This document shows, one piece after another, positions 22,999-34,591 of a stretch of DNA of 64,000 nucleotides. Origin of the DNA: Prosopocoilus inquinatus (Eukaryota; Arthropoda; Insecta; Coleoptera; Lucanidae); assembly GCA_036172665.1 (NCBI GenBank), contig CM069874.1:27363946-27427945 (forward strand). The letters run 5' to 3'. The position numbers were made by a program, and so were the translations under genes. Every line of letters begins with the position of its first letter. Position 1 is the first letter of the stretch. The notes beneath the pieces were generated by a model. That model was not told where the DNA came from. It ran no database searches and saw nothing but the letters and a program-made list of their open reading frames with translations.

Positions 22999-23898
22999 TA
23001 TGTGAAAAACATTTTTTTAAATAATATATTTCTTGGGAGTTTAACTATGAAATGTTCTTAGTAGATATACTTAAAAATATTAAGTAACAAGTAAACAATA
23101 ACAATATTAAGTAGTTTTTCACTATTTCGTGCATGGCTGCCTGTACTTTCTGTTATGAAGTTTTACTCAGTTTTGATGAGAATGCTACAAAAATTTTGAA
23201 TTTCCCAGCGGGAACGGAAATTTTTTACTTTAAAATATTTCGCATTTCTATCATTGGTAGAGTCCAGCGCTTGTGTTTTTGTGCGTTCCGCGGATTCGAA
23301 ATGTTATGTCTTATTGAAAGCATAAACATTATTGAGTCAATAACAACAACAACAATTTAAAATTCAACCTTGTACGTGCAAGAAACAAAATCTCTAGAAA
23401 CATTCGTACAAAATGTTTTTTTTTCTTCTTTCAATGGAATCAGAACACAGAGTAAAAGAGTCTTTTGTTTTATATAAAACAACTTTAAAACAAGAGTCCT
23501 GCACTGCGGTGTTCCTGGCCTTGTTTCGATATCTGATTTATCGAAAAGAAAAAGCACTAAAACAATTTTTTATCCGTTTCTAACTTAGCATGTGTTTGTT
23601 AATTAATCGCCGTGATGCAGATGGTACTGGATGTTGCTTCATAAATAATTGAAGAATTTTTTTATTATTTACTTTGTTACGGTACGATTGATGCAATTTT
23701 TTTAACCGTTTGCCTTGGCATGAAAGTGAGTGATGTAAGTTCATATATTTAAATTCGTCTATAATTTTGAACAGAAATGAAGCAATATGAATATTTCAAT
23801 ATTGTGCTTCTTCGAAATGCACATTATCCTTATTATCGTGGTAATTTTTTCTGTTAGAGGTATGAGAAAATCCTTCCAGCTTCATTTACGATACCATA

Positions 23899-24012
23899 TA
23901 CGTTTACGACAATTGGAGCGCTGTATACCGGTTAATCTATTCTCTCCCTCTTACTTGCATTAAACGCATTCGTTCTATTTTACTTTTCTACCCCGCTCCA
24001 ATTATCGTAAAT
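23899..24012. mobile_element. Short MITE, TIR CGTTTACGACAATTGGAGCG
   Basis: The 20-base left end at 23901-23920 is mirrored at about 23993-24012 (CGCTCCAATTATCGTAAATG) with two to three differences. The roughly 70-base interior is pyrimidine-rich. Confidence 0.6.
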
Positions 24013-24225
24013 GCCTATTGTTTTGTTCCTTCAGTTGAAAGCAAAAAGAATAGACAAATTACAGTTTCCTGTAATTATTCTTTCTTCAAATGCCATACGA
24101 AAAAAAACGAACGAATTCACAGATTTTACCAAAGTTTTAAACTTGTTAATTTTGAAAGCTTTTGCATTTTTTTAAATGTTATCTGTGAAGTCGTCTTTAA
24201 ACACTTCCATTTTAAGAAAGAATAA

Positions 24226-24600
24226 TTGAAGGGGCCAGTGCAAAAAATAGCTAAGTCACACTTTTATGTTTTCGAGCTATCGTGAACTGAAAATATATTT
24301 CAATATACTCCGACATTTTTATTTATTGCTCCAGGCATTTGAATTTTTTTACACACAGAGATACATTAGTGTACAATGAAAAGCCAAAATTCAAATTTAA
24401 AAAATTTGCTTAGGCCCTGAAAAATAATACAAAATTGTTTTGGATTTAGCCACTTTTTGCAATGAATTTAGGTAATGTCGATCAGTTACAATAGATAGAA
24501 ACATTTCAACGAAGAATATTATTTTTATTTTCTTTAGAAAAGTAACGTATGACTCTTTAATTTCCAAATCTCAGTTGCTTGTGCAAAGAGAAATTCATGT
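24226..24600. repeat. Dispersed repeat of unknown class, copy 1 of 2
   Basis: Aligns in the same orientation with 39708-40110. Shared blocks are GGSYCAGTGCAARAARTAGCTAA (degenerate), CAGAGATACATTRGWGTACAATRAAAAGCC, GAAAAATAATACAAAATTG and AAAAGTAACGTATG. It is non-coding as far as can be seen. Confidence 0.75.
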
Positions 24601-26182
24601 TTTAGCTTAGAACAGATACATCAGTACGTCCAAATTTCATCCATTTTTTGCAGTACTAAAGTAATATTCCGTGATGTAAGCTTTATGTTCGTTTAAAAAA
24701 ACATTTTCTAAAAGTATAAAGTTATATTAAACTAGTGGTATAACATTTTAGTTAAGAAATGATATACGCCATCAAGTTAACAACAATATCTGCAATTAGC
24801 TAAGACTTGAAACTTATTCCTAGCCACTTGAGAACTCGAACTTGTGTTATAAACAATTTAAAAATAGGGCATACGTTATAACAATTTAAATTTTAACAAA
24901 ATGAAGGTACGATAGCGGACATTAAATCCGGACAAGAATTTAATATAAATGTAAGTAATATCAGGCGTATTTCGACAAATTTGATAAATCAGGATAACAG
25001 AATTTGATACTGAAACAACTTTACAAGCGACATTCGCATCAAAAATTAGTGATTGCTACTTAGCAACTTCTTGCACTGAATTGGGATTCGACTGAAATTG
25101 TTGCTGTTTGGTAAATTTATCGACTGAAGTTTATCTGAGTTTACCAGACGAAAGTACATGTAAATTAATGTACTTTACATTGGTTATCTCAAAAATGCAA
25201 AATATGTACTTAGCCACTTTTTCCACTGACCCCTTCAACTATAGATACTGTAATTTGTCTACTTTTTTTGCTTCCGACAGTACGCAAAGAAGAATGAACC
25301 TTTTCCCCTTTGAAAAATCATCAGTCCATGTTCTCTACTCTCTGGTTTCAATTTTTACTATTTAGTAAATTAAAAATTAAAAGTAAATAATCGTATTTTC
25401 GATTCCGGTAAATGAGTTCACTGAAGGCATTAACATTGCACGGACATCGAGCCCGTTCAGGAATAAAAGATCCCGCTCTGGATAATATTCTTTCTCTCTC
25501 ATAAATGATTTTATGCGTTTTGCTTTCCGTTCTAAACACCCAAAGCACTCTGGACCCAGGATTACCGAATGACGTACTAATCATTGCAATTTGTTTCTTT
25601 TTTTACTTCTTCTGACAAAGCATCAAGCGTTATAAACTCTTTTTTCCCACCATATCGTAAGGAGTATTTCCAATGTCGAATAATGTTTTATTTTCATCGG
25701 TATCTCTCAAATAGCACCTAGAACTTGATCATATTGGAATCTCTCATCTCGAATCTCTTCACAATCTGAAATTCTTCTTCATCACTGACAGGAACGTTTG
25801 GTTCACGAGAGGACCTTTCAAAACTCAATCGTTTTTTGTAAGTTCAGTTAACTTTTTCCACAATGGAATATATTTAGAAATTTTCAAATTGCTACCGCTA
25901 CTTTTTTTCCTGGAGATGCTTATCATTTTCAACATTAAACGAATTTCAATCAAAGAATGTTAAAATTGCAACAAATATTACAAAAACCTGGTTCAAATTG
26001 ACAAAATTCTAAACGATTATGAAATGCCGAAACAGTTTATCAACAAATTTAAGAACTAATTATTTAATTCTCAGTTGTTTTATTGAAGGTAATTTGCACC
26101 CATTTTCTAGAAAGCTGAACATAGAAATATTTAGATTGTGTAATTAAAGCACTTTCTAATTTAATAGTAGAATTTTATTCTA

Positions 26183-26215
26183 GCGACCGGTTTTGGTGTT
26201 TAAACCTACATCAGA
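26183..26215 (-). ncRNA. CTGATGTA-hairpin-AAAAC module (PLE/hammerhead-like)
   Basis: On the minus strand the order is CTGATGTA, stem GGT / ACC around TTAAAC, then AAAACCGGTCGC. The layout parallels the modules at 26570, 30012, 47065 and 51519. Known context: similar CTGATG...GAAACCGGTC tails are widespread in arthropod retroelements, including Penelope-like elements. Confidence 0.35.
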
Positions 26216-26302
26216 CCTACAAATTTGGAAAAAGAGGAAGAATTAAAATTATGTATAACAAAATTGGGGTGGATTAAACGTAAATAAATGTTTTTAAAAA
26301 AA

Positions 26303-26655
26303 TTTTGTGCAAATCGTTTTTGATTGCAGTGAAAACCTCGAGCAGCCTCTGGGCAGCTGTTTCAGCCCTGCTTGGGGCTTCTTCAGCAGAGATGTAGCTC
26401 GACATTCACACTGCAAACAAATACGACTTGTCCAATTTATTCGCAATTGCGATGTAAGAGTGATGAGCAGATAAAATAGCGACATCTTACGATCGCTTTT
26501 TGACCTGACATTAAATTAAATTGGACGAGTCGTTTTTGTTTGCAGTGGGAATGTCGAGCTACGTCTCTACTGAAGAAGCCCCAAGCAGGGCTGAAACAGC
26601 TGTCCAGAGGCTGCTCGAGGTTTTCACTGCAATCAAAAACGATTTGCACAATTTT
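26303..26655. repeat. Inverted pair of PLE-like repeat arms
   Basis: The arm 26303-26440 (minus) is mirrored by 26515-26655 (plus). Both contain CTGAAGAAGCCCCAAGCAGG, then GCTGAAACAGCTG, GGCTGCTCGAGGTTTTCACTG, and CAATCAAAAACGATTTGCAC. A third copy lies at 47020-47150. Between the arms is the CAGATAAAATAGCGACATC module (26468-26505). Inverted pseudo-LTR arrangements are known for Penelope-like elements, but no reverse transcriptase is present, so the class is inferred. Confidence 0.6.
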
Positions 26656-26802
26656 TTTTTTTAACTTTCATTATGCTTTGACAGCAAGCATGGCCGCCTT
26701 GCATGGGGGACTTATTAGGAGCAAATCCCGCTTCAATTTGTCTATCCTACTCCAATGTCAGGTCAAAAAGCGATGGTAAGATGTCGCTGTTTTATCTGTA
26801 AA
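26655..26802. repeat. Dispersed repeat, inverted relative to 32256-32393
   Basis: Contains ATTATGCTTTGACAGCAAGC, then ATGGCCGCCTTGCATGGGGG, and ends with the GGTCAAAAAGCGAT ... GATGTCGCT module (26761-26799). The same order occurs on the opposite strand at 32256-32393. The class is unknown. Confidence 0.7.
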
Positions 26803-26934
26803 TAAATGTGTATATAAATAATTTGTAAAAATTGACGTGTGATATAAGATGAAAATGAATGAGTAACAAATGTAAAATTAGATTAGAAATGTGTGTCGTG
26901 AAATTAATATCTATTGTTAGTAAATACACAGGCT

Positions 26935-28452
26935 GCGCCAATAGTGCGTATTCGGTAGATAGCGCCCATATTACTGCATATTTTTGAAATCTGTTTTTAC
27001 TTACCTATGGTGTAGATGCATTGTTTAAAATTACTTACAACTACACAAGATGTTTTGTGTGGTTGTGCTAAACCAAAGTTGTGTTTTTTTTTAATGGACA
27101 GTACTGTATATTATGGTTTATTTCGAGTAGATAAATTTATTATAATGATGTTATGTACCTAAACCTAATGGTTTTTGAGATATTGACATTTGAATTTTAG
27201 AAAATGGTATTCGATGTTTTACAGATTAGATGTTTATTAAAATTCGGAATTTAAATTCTACTATAAGGTTACATAACCTCTCCAGAGCAGAAAACAATTT
27301 CCACTTCTAACATATTCCTATTATTTTACACAGGGTGATTCATAATTCCAACGTTTATTTTACTTGGTTACTTTAAATTGAACATCCTATATTTTATTAC
27401 TGAGTTTAATAGGTCTTTGATTGAGTTTTACAGTAATATAAGGTTCAGTATGTGTTACATATTACCATACACACAGCAAGACGTCAAATTCGTAAATTCA
27501 TAACGGCATTTATTCCATCTTCCAATGGAATATTTTGTCTATAATTTGGTTGATTTTAATTAAAAAATCTGTGTTGTGACTGTTTGTACTTTTTAGTCTT
27601 AAAAATTTACATTTATTTGATCTGTAACATAAAAAACTGTATGCATTAGTTAATACCACCCTAACTCCAACCTTTCTGGTTTGTCGCGTAGGCGTAATGG
27701 TTGGTAATTACGATCATTAATTTTGACTACGACAAACAGTATTGGTAAAATAAGAATTAGTTATGCTTGTCGTCTGTGATGTTATAAATCAAATGAGTGT
27801 TATTTTTGACAGACTTGAAACTATAAACAGACTCGATGCAGCTTTTCTAAATAAAATCAATGATATTAGAGACAAAGTATTCCATTGGAAGAATGGTTTA
27901 TGAATTCACAAATTTGATATCTTACTGTGTGTAGGCTTGTTGTGTAACACATACTGAACCCTATATTACTGTAAAGCTTAATAAGACCTGTTAAATTCAA
28001 TAATAAAATATAGGATGTTCCGTTTAAACTAACCGAGTAAAATGAACATCGTTGTTTTGAATCACGCTGTGTAAAATAATGGGAATATGTTCGAGATGGA
28101 AATTGCTTTCTGTTCGAGAGAGGTTATGTAATGTTGCTGCAAAATTTAAAACCAAACGATACCACTTTTTCATTTCAATGTCAATATTTCGAAAACCATT
28201 AGGTTTAGGTACATAATATCCTTATAAGAAATTTATCTACTCTTAGAGATGATTCGAAATAAGTCATAATATATAGTACATTCCATTTAAAAAAAACACA
28301 ACTTTGATTTGGCACAGCCACACGGAACACTCTATATAATTGTAACTAATTGTGAATCATTCATAGGTAAGTAACAACAAAAACAGATTTTAGAAATCTG
28401 CATTAATATAGACGTTATCTACCAAATACGCAGTATTGGCCCATCCTGTATA
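26935..28452. mobile_element. Giant foldback element B (~1.5 kb palindrome)
   Basis: The two halves are inverted copies over almost their whole length, with the centre near 27.69 kb. Examples are CTGCGCCAATAGTGCGTATT (left) and, on the minus strand, GGGCCAATACTGCGTATTTG (right). Further in, GTACCTAAACCTAATGGTTTTTGAG pairs with CAAAAACC/GAAAACCATTAGGTTTAGGTAC-type sequence, and GAACATCCTATATTTTATTA pairs with TAATAAAATATAGGATGTTC. The ends are TACACAGG with TA flanks. The arms have diverged noticeably, so it is not recent. There is no coding capacity. Confidence 0.85.
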
Positions 28453-30011
28453 GGTTATAGGCTTTTTTAATTACTTACTGCTAACGTCGAAAAAGTGATA
28501 AAATAACTTAAATTTAATTAAATTACTTTTTGCATTACGTTCTGGACATACAACATTAAATTCCTCGTTTATCTCTGCTAAACTATTTCGCGTTTTACTT
28601 TTATAAATAAAACGATAACGAAAACATTCTCTTCGCTGAATACATTTAGAAAAACCGCTGATGTCATTAAAATACACACATTTTAAGCCACTGGAACAAC
28701 ACGCCAATCCAGCTTTTGTATTTTGCTTATAAAACCCTGGCTTGCATATTGGGGTTCATTCATTTCTAAAATGAACGGTTCGTTTAGTCTGGCAGTTCTT
28801 AGAACTATAGCGGAAGTTCCAGCTGAGATCGGAAATTTTCAAAGCCTTACTGTCCGTCATCTTTGGACATCCGGTTTATTTTTGAACAGTTTCCGAGAAA
28901 GTACCCACGGTTGGGAACGAGTGGCATTCAAAAACAAGTTAATCGTTTAACATTTGTGCAGGTACTTTGTTCGGCATCCGAGCACAGTGTATTTAATGAG
29001 TTGGAAAATTACAGTATGACAAATGGAAACATTTGTGGAATTCCTAGTTGTAAAAACTAAGGTAAAAAAACCTGTACTCTGATTGAATTATAATTGCATT
29101 TTTTAAGTAACTCCTGCACGATGAAATTGTTCTAGTAAACTAGTTATTCATCGATAAATAAACAACTTTTTTAGATGCTAACATATTATTCTACTTTTTA
29201 GCCGGGAAACGCTATTGGAACTATTTATAATTCCCTAAATTTCAGAAAGGAATTCCTGAGTCGAATGGGCAGTAATAGGTTTACAATTAAATAAATTATA
29301 GTCTGCTGAATTACAAAAAATAATGCAAGAAATATATTTGTTTTTACAGTCGTCCATTCATCATTCATAAATGAAGGTAAATTATGATTAATTGCATGAC
29401 TTGAGTATTAATCATTTTGAAATTATCTTATTCGTTTTGAAGTTTTTAATTTTCTTTTGCGCAAGAAACTGCATCGAGTTCTTAAATTAACGGTTTTTGC
29501 ATGTTCACGTAGATGTAAGCACGTACATTATTTTTACATTCTGATTCTCTTGGTGCGTTTGTAATTAGTTTTAATTACAGTTTCAATTAAGTTTAATTAA
29601 ATATCATTTAATTCAGACAGGTTTTTTTTTAATTAACTGATTTATATTTGAATTAGAGACAGGTTATTGTTTTCATTTTTCATTTTTTGTCTATATTGTC
29701 TGCAAGTAAAGAATTACATTTTTGGATTAGACTGTGCATTCAAAATTAAGTTCTTAAAAAGTTTAAAATAAGAGATTTCTTTATTAAAACTATTTCATTG
29801 TTATTAAATCACGTCGATGATTTTTAACATATCACTATTTAATTTTTTCATGTTTTTCTTTTCTAACTGTTAACATACGCAATGGTTTGAATGGTTTTCG
29901 TTCTGTTTTTAATTGTTTAATTATAATAAATATTTTCGCATGGATACTCCGTACAATTGAATTCAATGTCAACGTTTTGCTATACGTTTAACAGCTTCCT
30001 ACATTTTATTC

Positions 30012-30045
30012 CTGAAGAAGCTGTCAAGTTCACAGCGAAACGTCG
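30012..30045 (+). ncRNA. CTGAAGAA-hairpin-GAAAC module (PLE/hammerhead-like)
   Basis: CTGAAGAA is followed by a perfect 5-bp stem (GCTGT / ACAGC) around a 7-base loop, then GAAACGTCG. This is the hammerhead order (CUGANGA, stem II, GAAAC, GUC) with one extra A before stem II. The expected helices I and III are not evident, so self-cleavage is doubtful. Confidence 0.4.
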
Positions 30046-30749
30046 ACATTTACTTAAATTTTACAAAGTGTCCGCACTAATAATTCAGTGGGCAAGAAAG
30101 TGTTAATTATAATTGAAATTATTATAAATTTCAATTATCTCTTAAACCACAGTCTCCTTTACTATTTTAGTTAAGTGTTAATTATGTTTAATTTAATTTA
30201 ATAATAATTAATTTAATAATCAAAACCAAATCAATGTATTTTTAGTAAATTATCATTTACGGATTAATTGTTTTTTATGTTCTTTTTTCTTGGTTACTTG
30301 TCTAAGTTAATCTAGCTTTTAAAATTATAAAATAAAATTTCTCATTTAATGTTTATTCATATGCAGACTGATTCACAGTTTTATCTCTTAACTTTCTTAT
30401 TTTGGGAGATAGAGTAAAAAGTCTTGTAGGGAAGTTGCATATAACGTTAAAGGCTACAAATTACTTATTTTTCGTCAACCTTTAACTGTTTCGAACAGAT
30501 AATGCCATCTTATTTTATTCAATAGCATGGTATATTTTTATAAAGAATTGTAACAGACGGTTAAAGTACAGTTTTTGGCTGGATCTTTGCAATTACGCCA
30601 TAAAATTTTGGTAAATGGATCAAATCGATACTTCGTAGTCAACTAAGCGACAATATTCATGTATTCAAACATCAATTTGAGCTTGGTTGTATGTGTCAGA
30701 TGTCAGGTAATCTTAACCTAAGAAATGTCAAGCAAAATCATGGGCAAAA

Positions 30750-31644
30750 TAGTCGCGTTCCTTTTACAAATAAACTGAGCTTAGACTAGTAGAGATGAGT
30801 GGCTCAGCTCACATAAAAAGTGAATGAAAATTTGTCTAAATGGAACGATTGAAAAGGGGAAAACTGAGGAAGTTCTTACGTCAAATTTTCAAACACGACA
30901 CTTGTACATAATACGTTAAAAGTCATTTGAGGATGTTTGAAACGGGTTTCTTTCAATTAAGTGAAATATAATTTGTTCACATTTTAAAAGACCACTGACG
31001 GTGTTGCCTTGTGAAAGATACAACCGGCAACAGTGACCTAGTTAAAAATTTGGTAACAAAATTGGCAAGTGTTTGAAATGAACGATAAGGTGATACGTTC
31101 GGAACAAATCCCTGGTTCTAAATTTAATAATTATGATAAATTCATGGTTTTTACCTTACCGTACGCAAGCAATTTTATAACAGATAAACTGTAATTAATT
31201 GGAACGATTCGTTAAAATGAATATAAATGTAAATAATCTAAATGGTAAAATTGAATTGAGAAATTACTTTGACATGAAATTTCAAATACTCTGCCAACTT
31301 AGTATTTTGATAATGTTCTGTAGGGGACTTATGTTTTATACCAACATAATGCAACAGGTGGTGGTTTTTTAATTTGTGAACAACGTATATCTTTTGGCGA
31401 CTTCAAGAAAAAGCCTTTCAGCATTAAATATTTTGTTAAGTAACATATGTTTAATTTCCCCCACTTACTGTTGGACGAATGCTCATTAATGATGAAGAGT
31501 TACCGGTTCCTTCGAATCGGTGAAGGGGGAAAAACTTCCTCACTTGTGCTTCCTCACTTCGAGCTAAAAGGAACGCAAAATTTCAAAGATGGAGGGTAAG
31601 TGAGCTGAGATTATCTGAGAACTGGTGCAAAAGAAACGCGACTA
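30750..31644. mobile_element. Foldback element H (~0.9 kb), TAGTCGCGTTYCTTTT ends
   Basis: The left end TAGTCGCGTTCCTTTTAC is mirrored at the right (complement TAGTCGCGTTTCTTTTGC). The similarity extends imperfectly for about 130 bases (CTCAGCTCAC, GAGGAAGTT blocks). TA flanks are present. The interior is AT-rich and non-coding. Confidence 0.6.
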
Positions 31645-32255
31645 AAAAACACAAAAAATCTTAGTCTAACCACAACTGTCAGTGTGACTGTCAGTTAAGA
31701 AACCGGAACCGGATATTTTGTGCGCGGCAGAATTTGAATATTCATATGCGACGTATAAATTATGTTTTATCTATTTTCGTTTTATACACAGCAGAGTAAA
31801 CATAATTTTTTTTTGGATTAATTGTAATCTGCCTAATCGGTGTTAAATATGGATAAAGTTTTGCCTGAAAAGTAAAAAAATTCTTATCTAATTTGGCGTT
31901 ATTGTTGTCTTTTCCGACTAAATTGTGTCTAAAAGTGAGTGTTTAATCCAACAACGATAAGCTCTACTCCTACTTTTACATGGTAAATGGTTTGTTTTAA
32001 CTCCACAAACGGATGAACGCGAGGGAACACCAAAAAAGTGTTCCCTGGCGTCCAAAAGTGTTAGAATTAACTCCAGATTTTTATCAGTCTAGTAACTCAA
32101 AATGACAAACTTATAGATTCTTTTATTGTTTATTCATATGTGTCAGACAAAGATAAGTGAATATTCTTTACTTGGATCAGTGCACTAAAACGTCAGTGCA
32201 AATATCCAGCGAAAAAACTGTATGTATCTTACCTGTGTAAAATAAAAATTTAACA

Positions 32256-32416
32256 TATAAAATAGCGACATCTTACTATCGCTTTTTGACCTAACTTTGC
32301 AGTAGGATAGACAAATTGAAGCGGGATTTGCTCCTAATGAGTCCCCCATGCAAGGCGGCCATGCTTGCTGTCAAAGCATAATGAAAAAAAATTATGCTTT
32401 GACAGCAAGCATGGCC
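32256..32416. repeat. Dispersed repeat with perfect 26-bp palindrome
   Basis: Inverted copy of 26655-26802 on the minus strand. Its end (32357-32382) is repeated inverted at 32391-32416 with an 8-base A-rich loop: GGCCATGCTTGCTGTCAAAG against CTTTGACAGCAAGCATGGCC. The arms match perfectly, so the fold is recent or maintained. Confidence 0.8.
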
Positions 32417-32774
32417 CTAATAATGTTCAAGCAGTTTTTTTTTTAATATCTCTAGAAATAAACGAGATATGACTGAAAAACGAAAAGTCGAAAATGGAAA
32501 TTTTTGCCTATAACTTGAAAACAAAAGAAGATTTTTGATTACACTATTGACTTAATCTCCAAAAAAGAGATCGAGACTTGGCCACTAGTTCTTTTCTATC
32601 TCTTATAGTTACGGAGATGCCCATAAAAGACATGGAAATTAATCCACCCTGTACATCGGGTTTTATGAAAAAAAAGTAACCATAAAATAAAACCGTCAGA
32701 TTTGATGACATCCTCTACACAAGCACTAAGTTTATAGGTTTTATAAACTCCTTGAACAGAATACTATTAATTAT

Positions 32775-33059
32775 TATAATTAACAAAAAAATACTAATTA
32801 CAATTGAATGCCCGACTCGAATGACGTTGTAAGTCATTTTTTAACAAAGCTTGGTTTTGATGAAGAAACGTCGTTTTTCTATAATATGCAATCATCTAAA
32901 TATAAAAATTGAACTGTTAAAGATATTCATTTTTTATTTATATTCAGACATATTGTTAAAAGAAAACGTACTGCTTTGTCAAAAAATAATTTACAACATT
33001 ATTCGAGTCAGGCATTCGATTAACAAAAATAAATATAATTATAATTTATTATTATTATT
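32775..33059. mobile_element. Foldback MITE, ~75-bp arms
   Basis: The left arm has GAATGCCCGACTCGAATGACG and TTGTAAGTCATTTTTTAACA. It is mirrored at 32975-33059 (TTTACAACATTATTCGAGTC then AGGCATTCGATTAAC). The interior includes TGATGAAGAAACGTCG. The open frame across it is incidental. Confidence 0.7.
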
Positions 33060-34591
33060 GTAATTTTAAGTGTTGTAGCTTTTCTTTTTTATTTTCTTCA
33101 AGGTAACTGTAATCCAGTGAATAATTTTCAATTGAACTAAGTCTGAGAACCAACCGTGGGTTATCTTCTTAAATGTTTTAATTACTTTAAGTCTGGAAAA
33201 AATCCTCAACCTTTTTGTTCAATGTATATCTCTGTGCAAAATAATAGCAGTAACGAAGACTCCCTAAAAATTGACTAGCGTTGCAGCGTTCTCTGGTCTT
33301 TTTATAAATTGCCTTCATTCAGTTTTAGTGGATATTAGCACTACTTTCCAGAATCTCTGCTTGCTTCATTAAAATTAGGTATATCTCATAGCTAGGACAC
33401 TGCTATTATTTTGCACATGGGTGTATATTTCTAACTATATTTAGAATGTAATAATCGATCTTACTTTTTTGAAAGTAGAACGGTTTTGTAACAGAAATAC
33501 GACTATTTACAAGCAAATTTAAATTCTAAGGAAAGACACAAAATTATTGTAAGCCATAAAATCTAGTCCTCTTACAAACGATGTTTTTCTAGGAATAATA
33601 GCAGGTCTGAAATACAAGAGATCTACTTGTGCATTTAGCAAATTACTAAGATTTTTATTTTTCTTTTTGACTGAATAAACTTCTAATATGTTCATTTTAT
33701 ACTGATATGCAAATATTTCCATATTTATACTCTTGTAGATTTTAGGCAGATGACTCAACTATCGTGTATTAAATACTCACAAAGTATTAAGTACTCACAA
33801 ATGTAAGCAAAAAATAATGGTTTCCTGTTTGTATCACTATTCACGATCATTTGCTAAGCCACTTTATAATTCTAGATAGGCTAGATTTGTTATTTACTTC
33901 CCCTTAATACCTACATACGTTATCCTCCAGAACACCTTTCCAACAGTGTGTGCCGTTTACCGTCTGCCACGATTTATCTTATCGGAAGAAGATAAATAAG
34001 ACAGGTAGATAGCGGCCAGGACAAATATCTGCGCCTCCTGCTCCTTCACAATGGAAGACCTTCCTTATCGTTCGCTCGTACGCCGGATACAATTACAGAT
34101 AAAAATTATAGTAATTATTTGTGCGGATGTGTTATCTCGTATGTACAATTTTCATACAGATGCCTGGTGATTACAATACAGCCAGCAACAAAAGCATGCT
34201 CGTTAAGTTTACACGGGGACATTTATTTTGATAGATAACATGTAATTTGTATGTTACCTAATAACGGGGGAATTTTATAACTCAACCCAAGGTTGCTTCT
34301 GGATTTATTCGGTTTTGAATATTTATATTGAATATTATTATTTTCATTTTATCATTTGCTTGTTTAGAATGCTGTCTGAAATAGTTGTCTCCGTTTTTTT
34401 TTTTTTTAATAAATATACACGCAAGATTAAAGAGACTTAACATTTTTTTAATTTTCTGCACCTTGTAATAACTATCTTCTGACGCAAGCAATGAAGTTAA
34501 AAGTTACATGTCGAAATTAAGCACGAAAACACATCAAAGCTGTCAGGACTGCGTTAAACTTTAGTTACTAATTAAAAGAGACTAAGCAACA

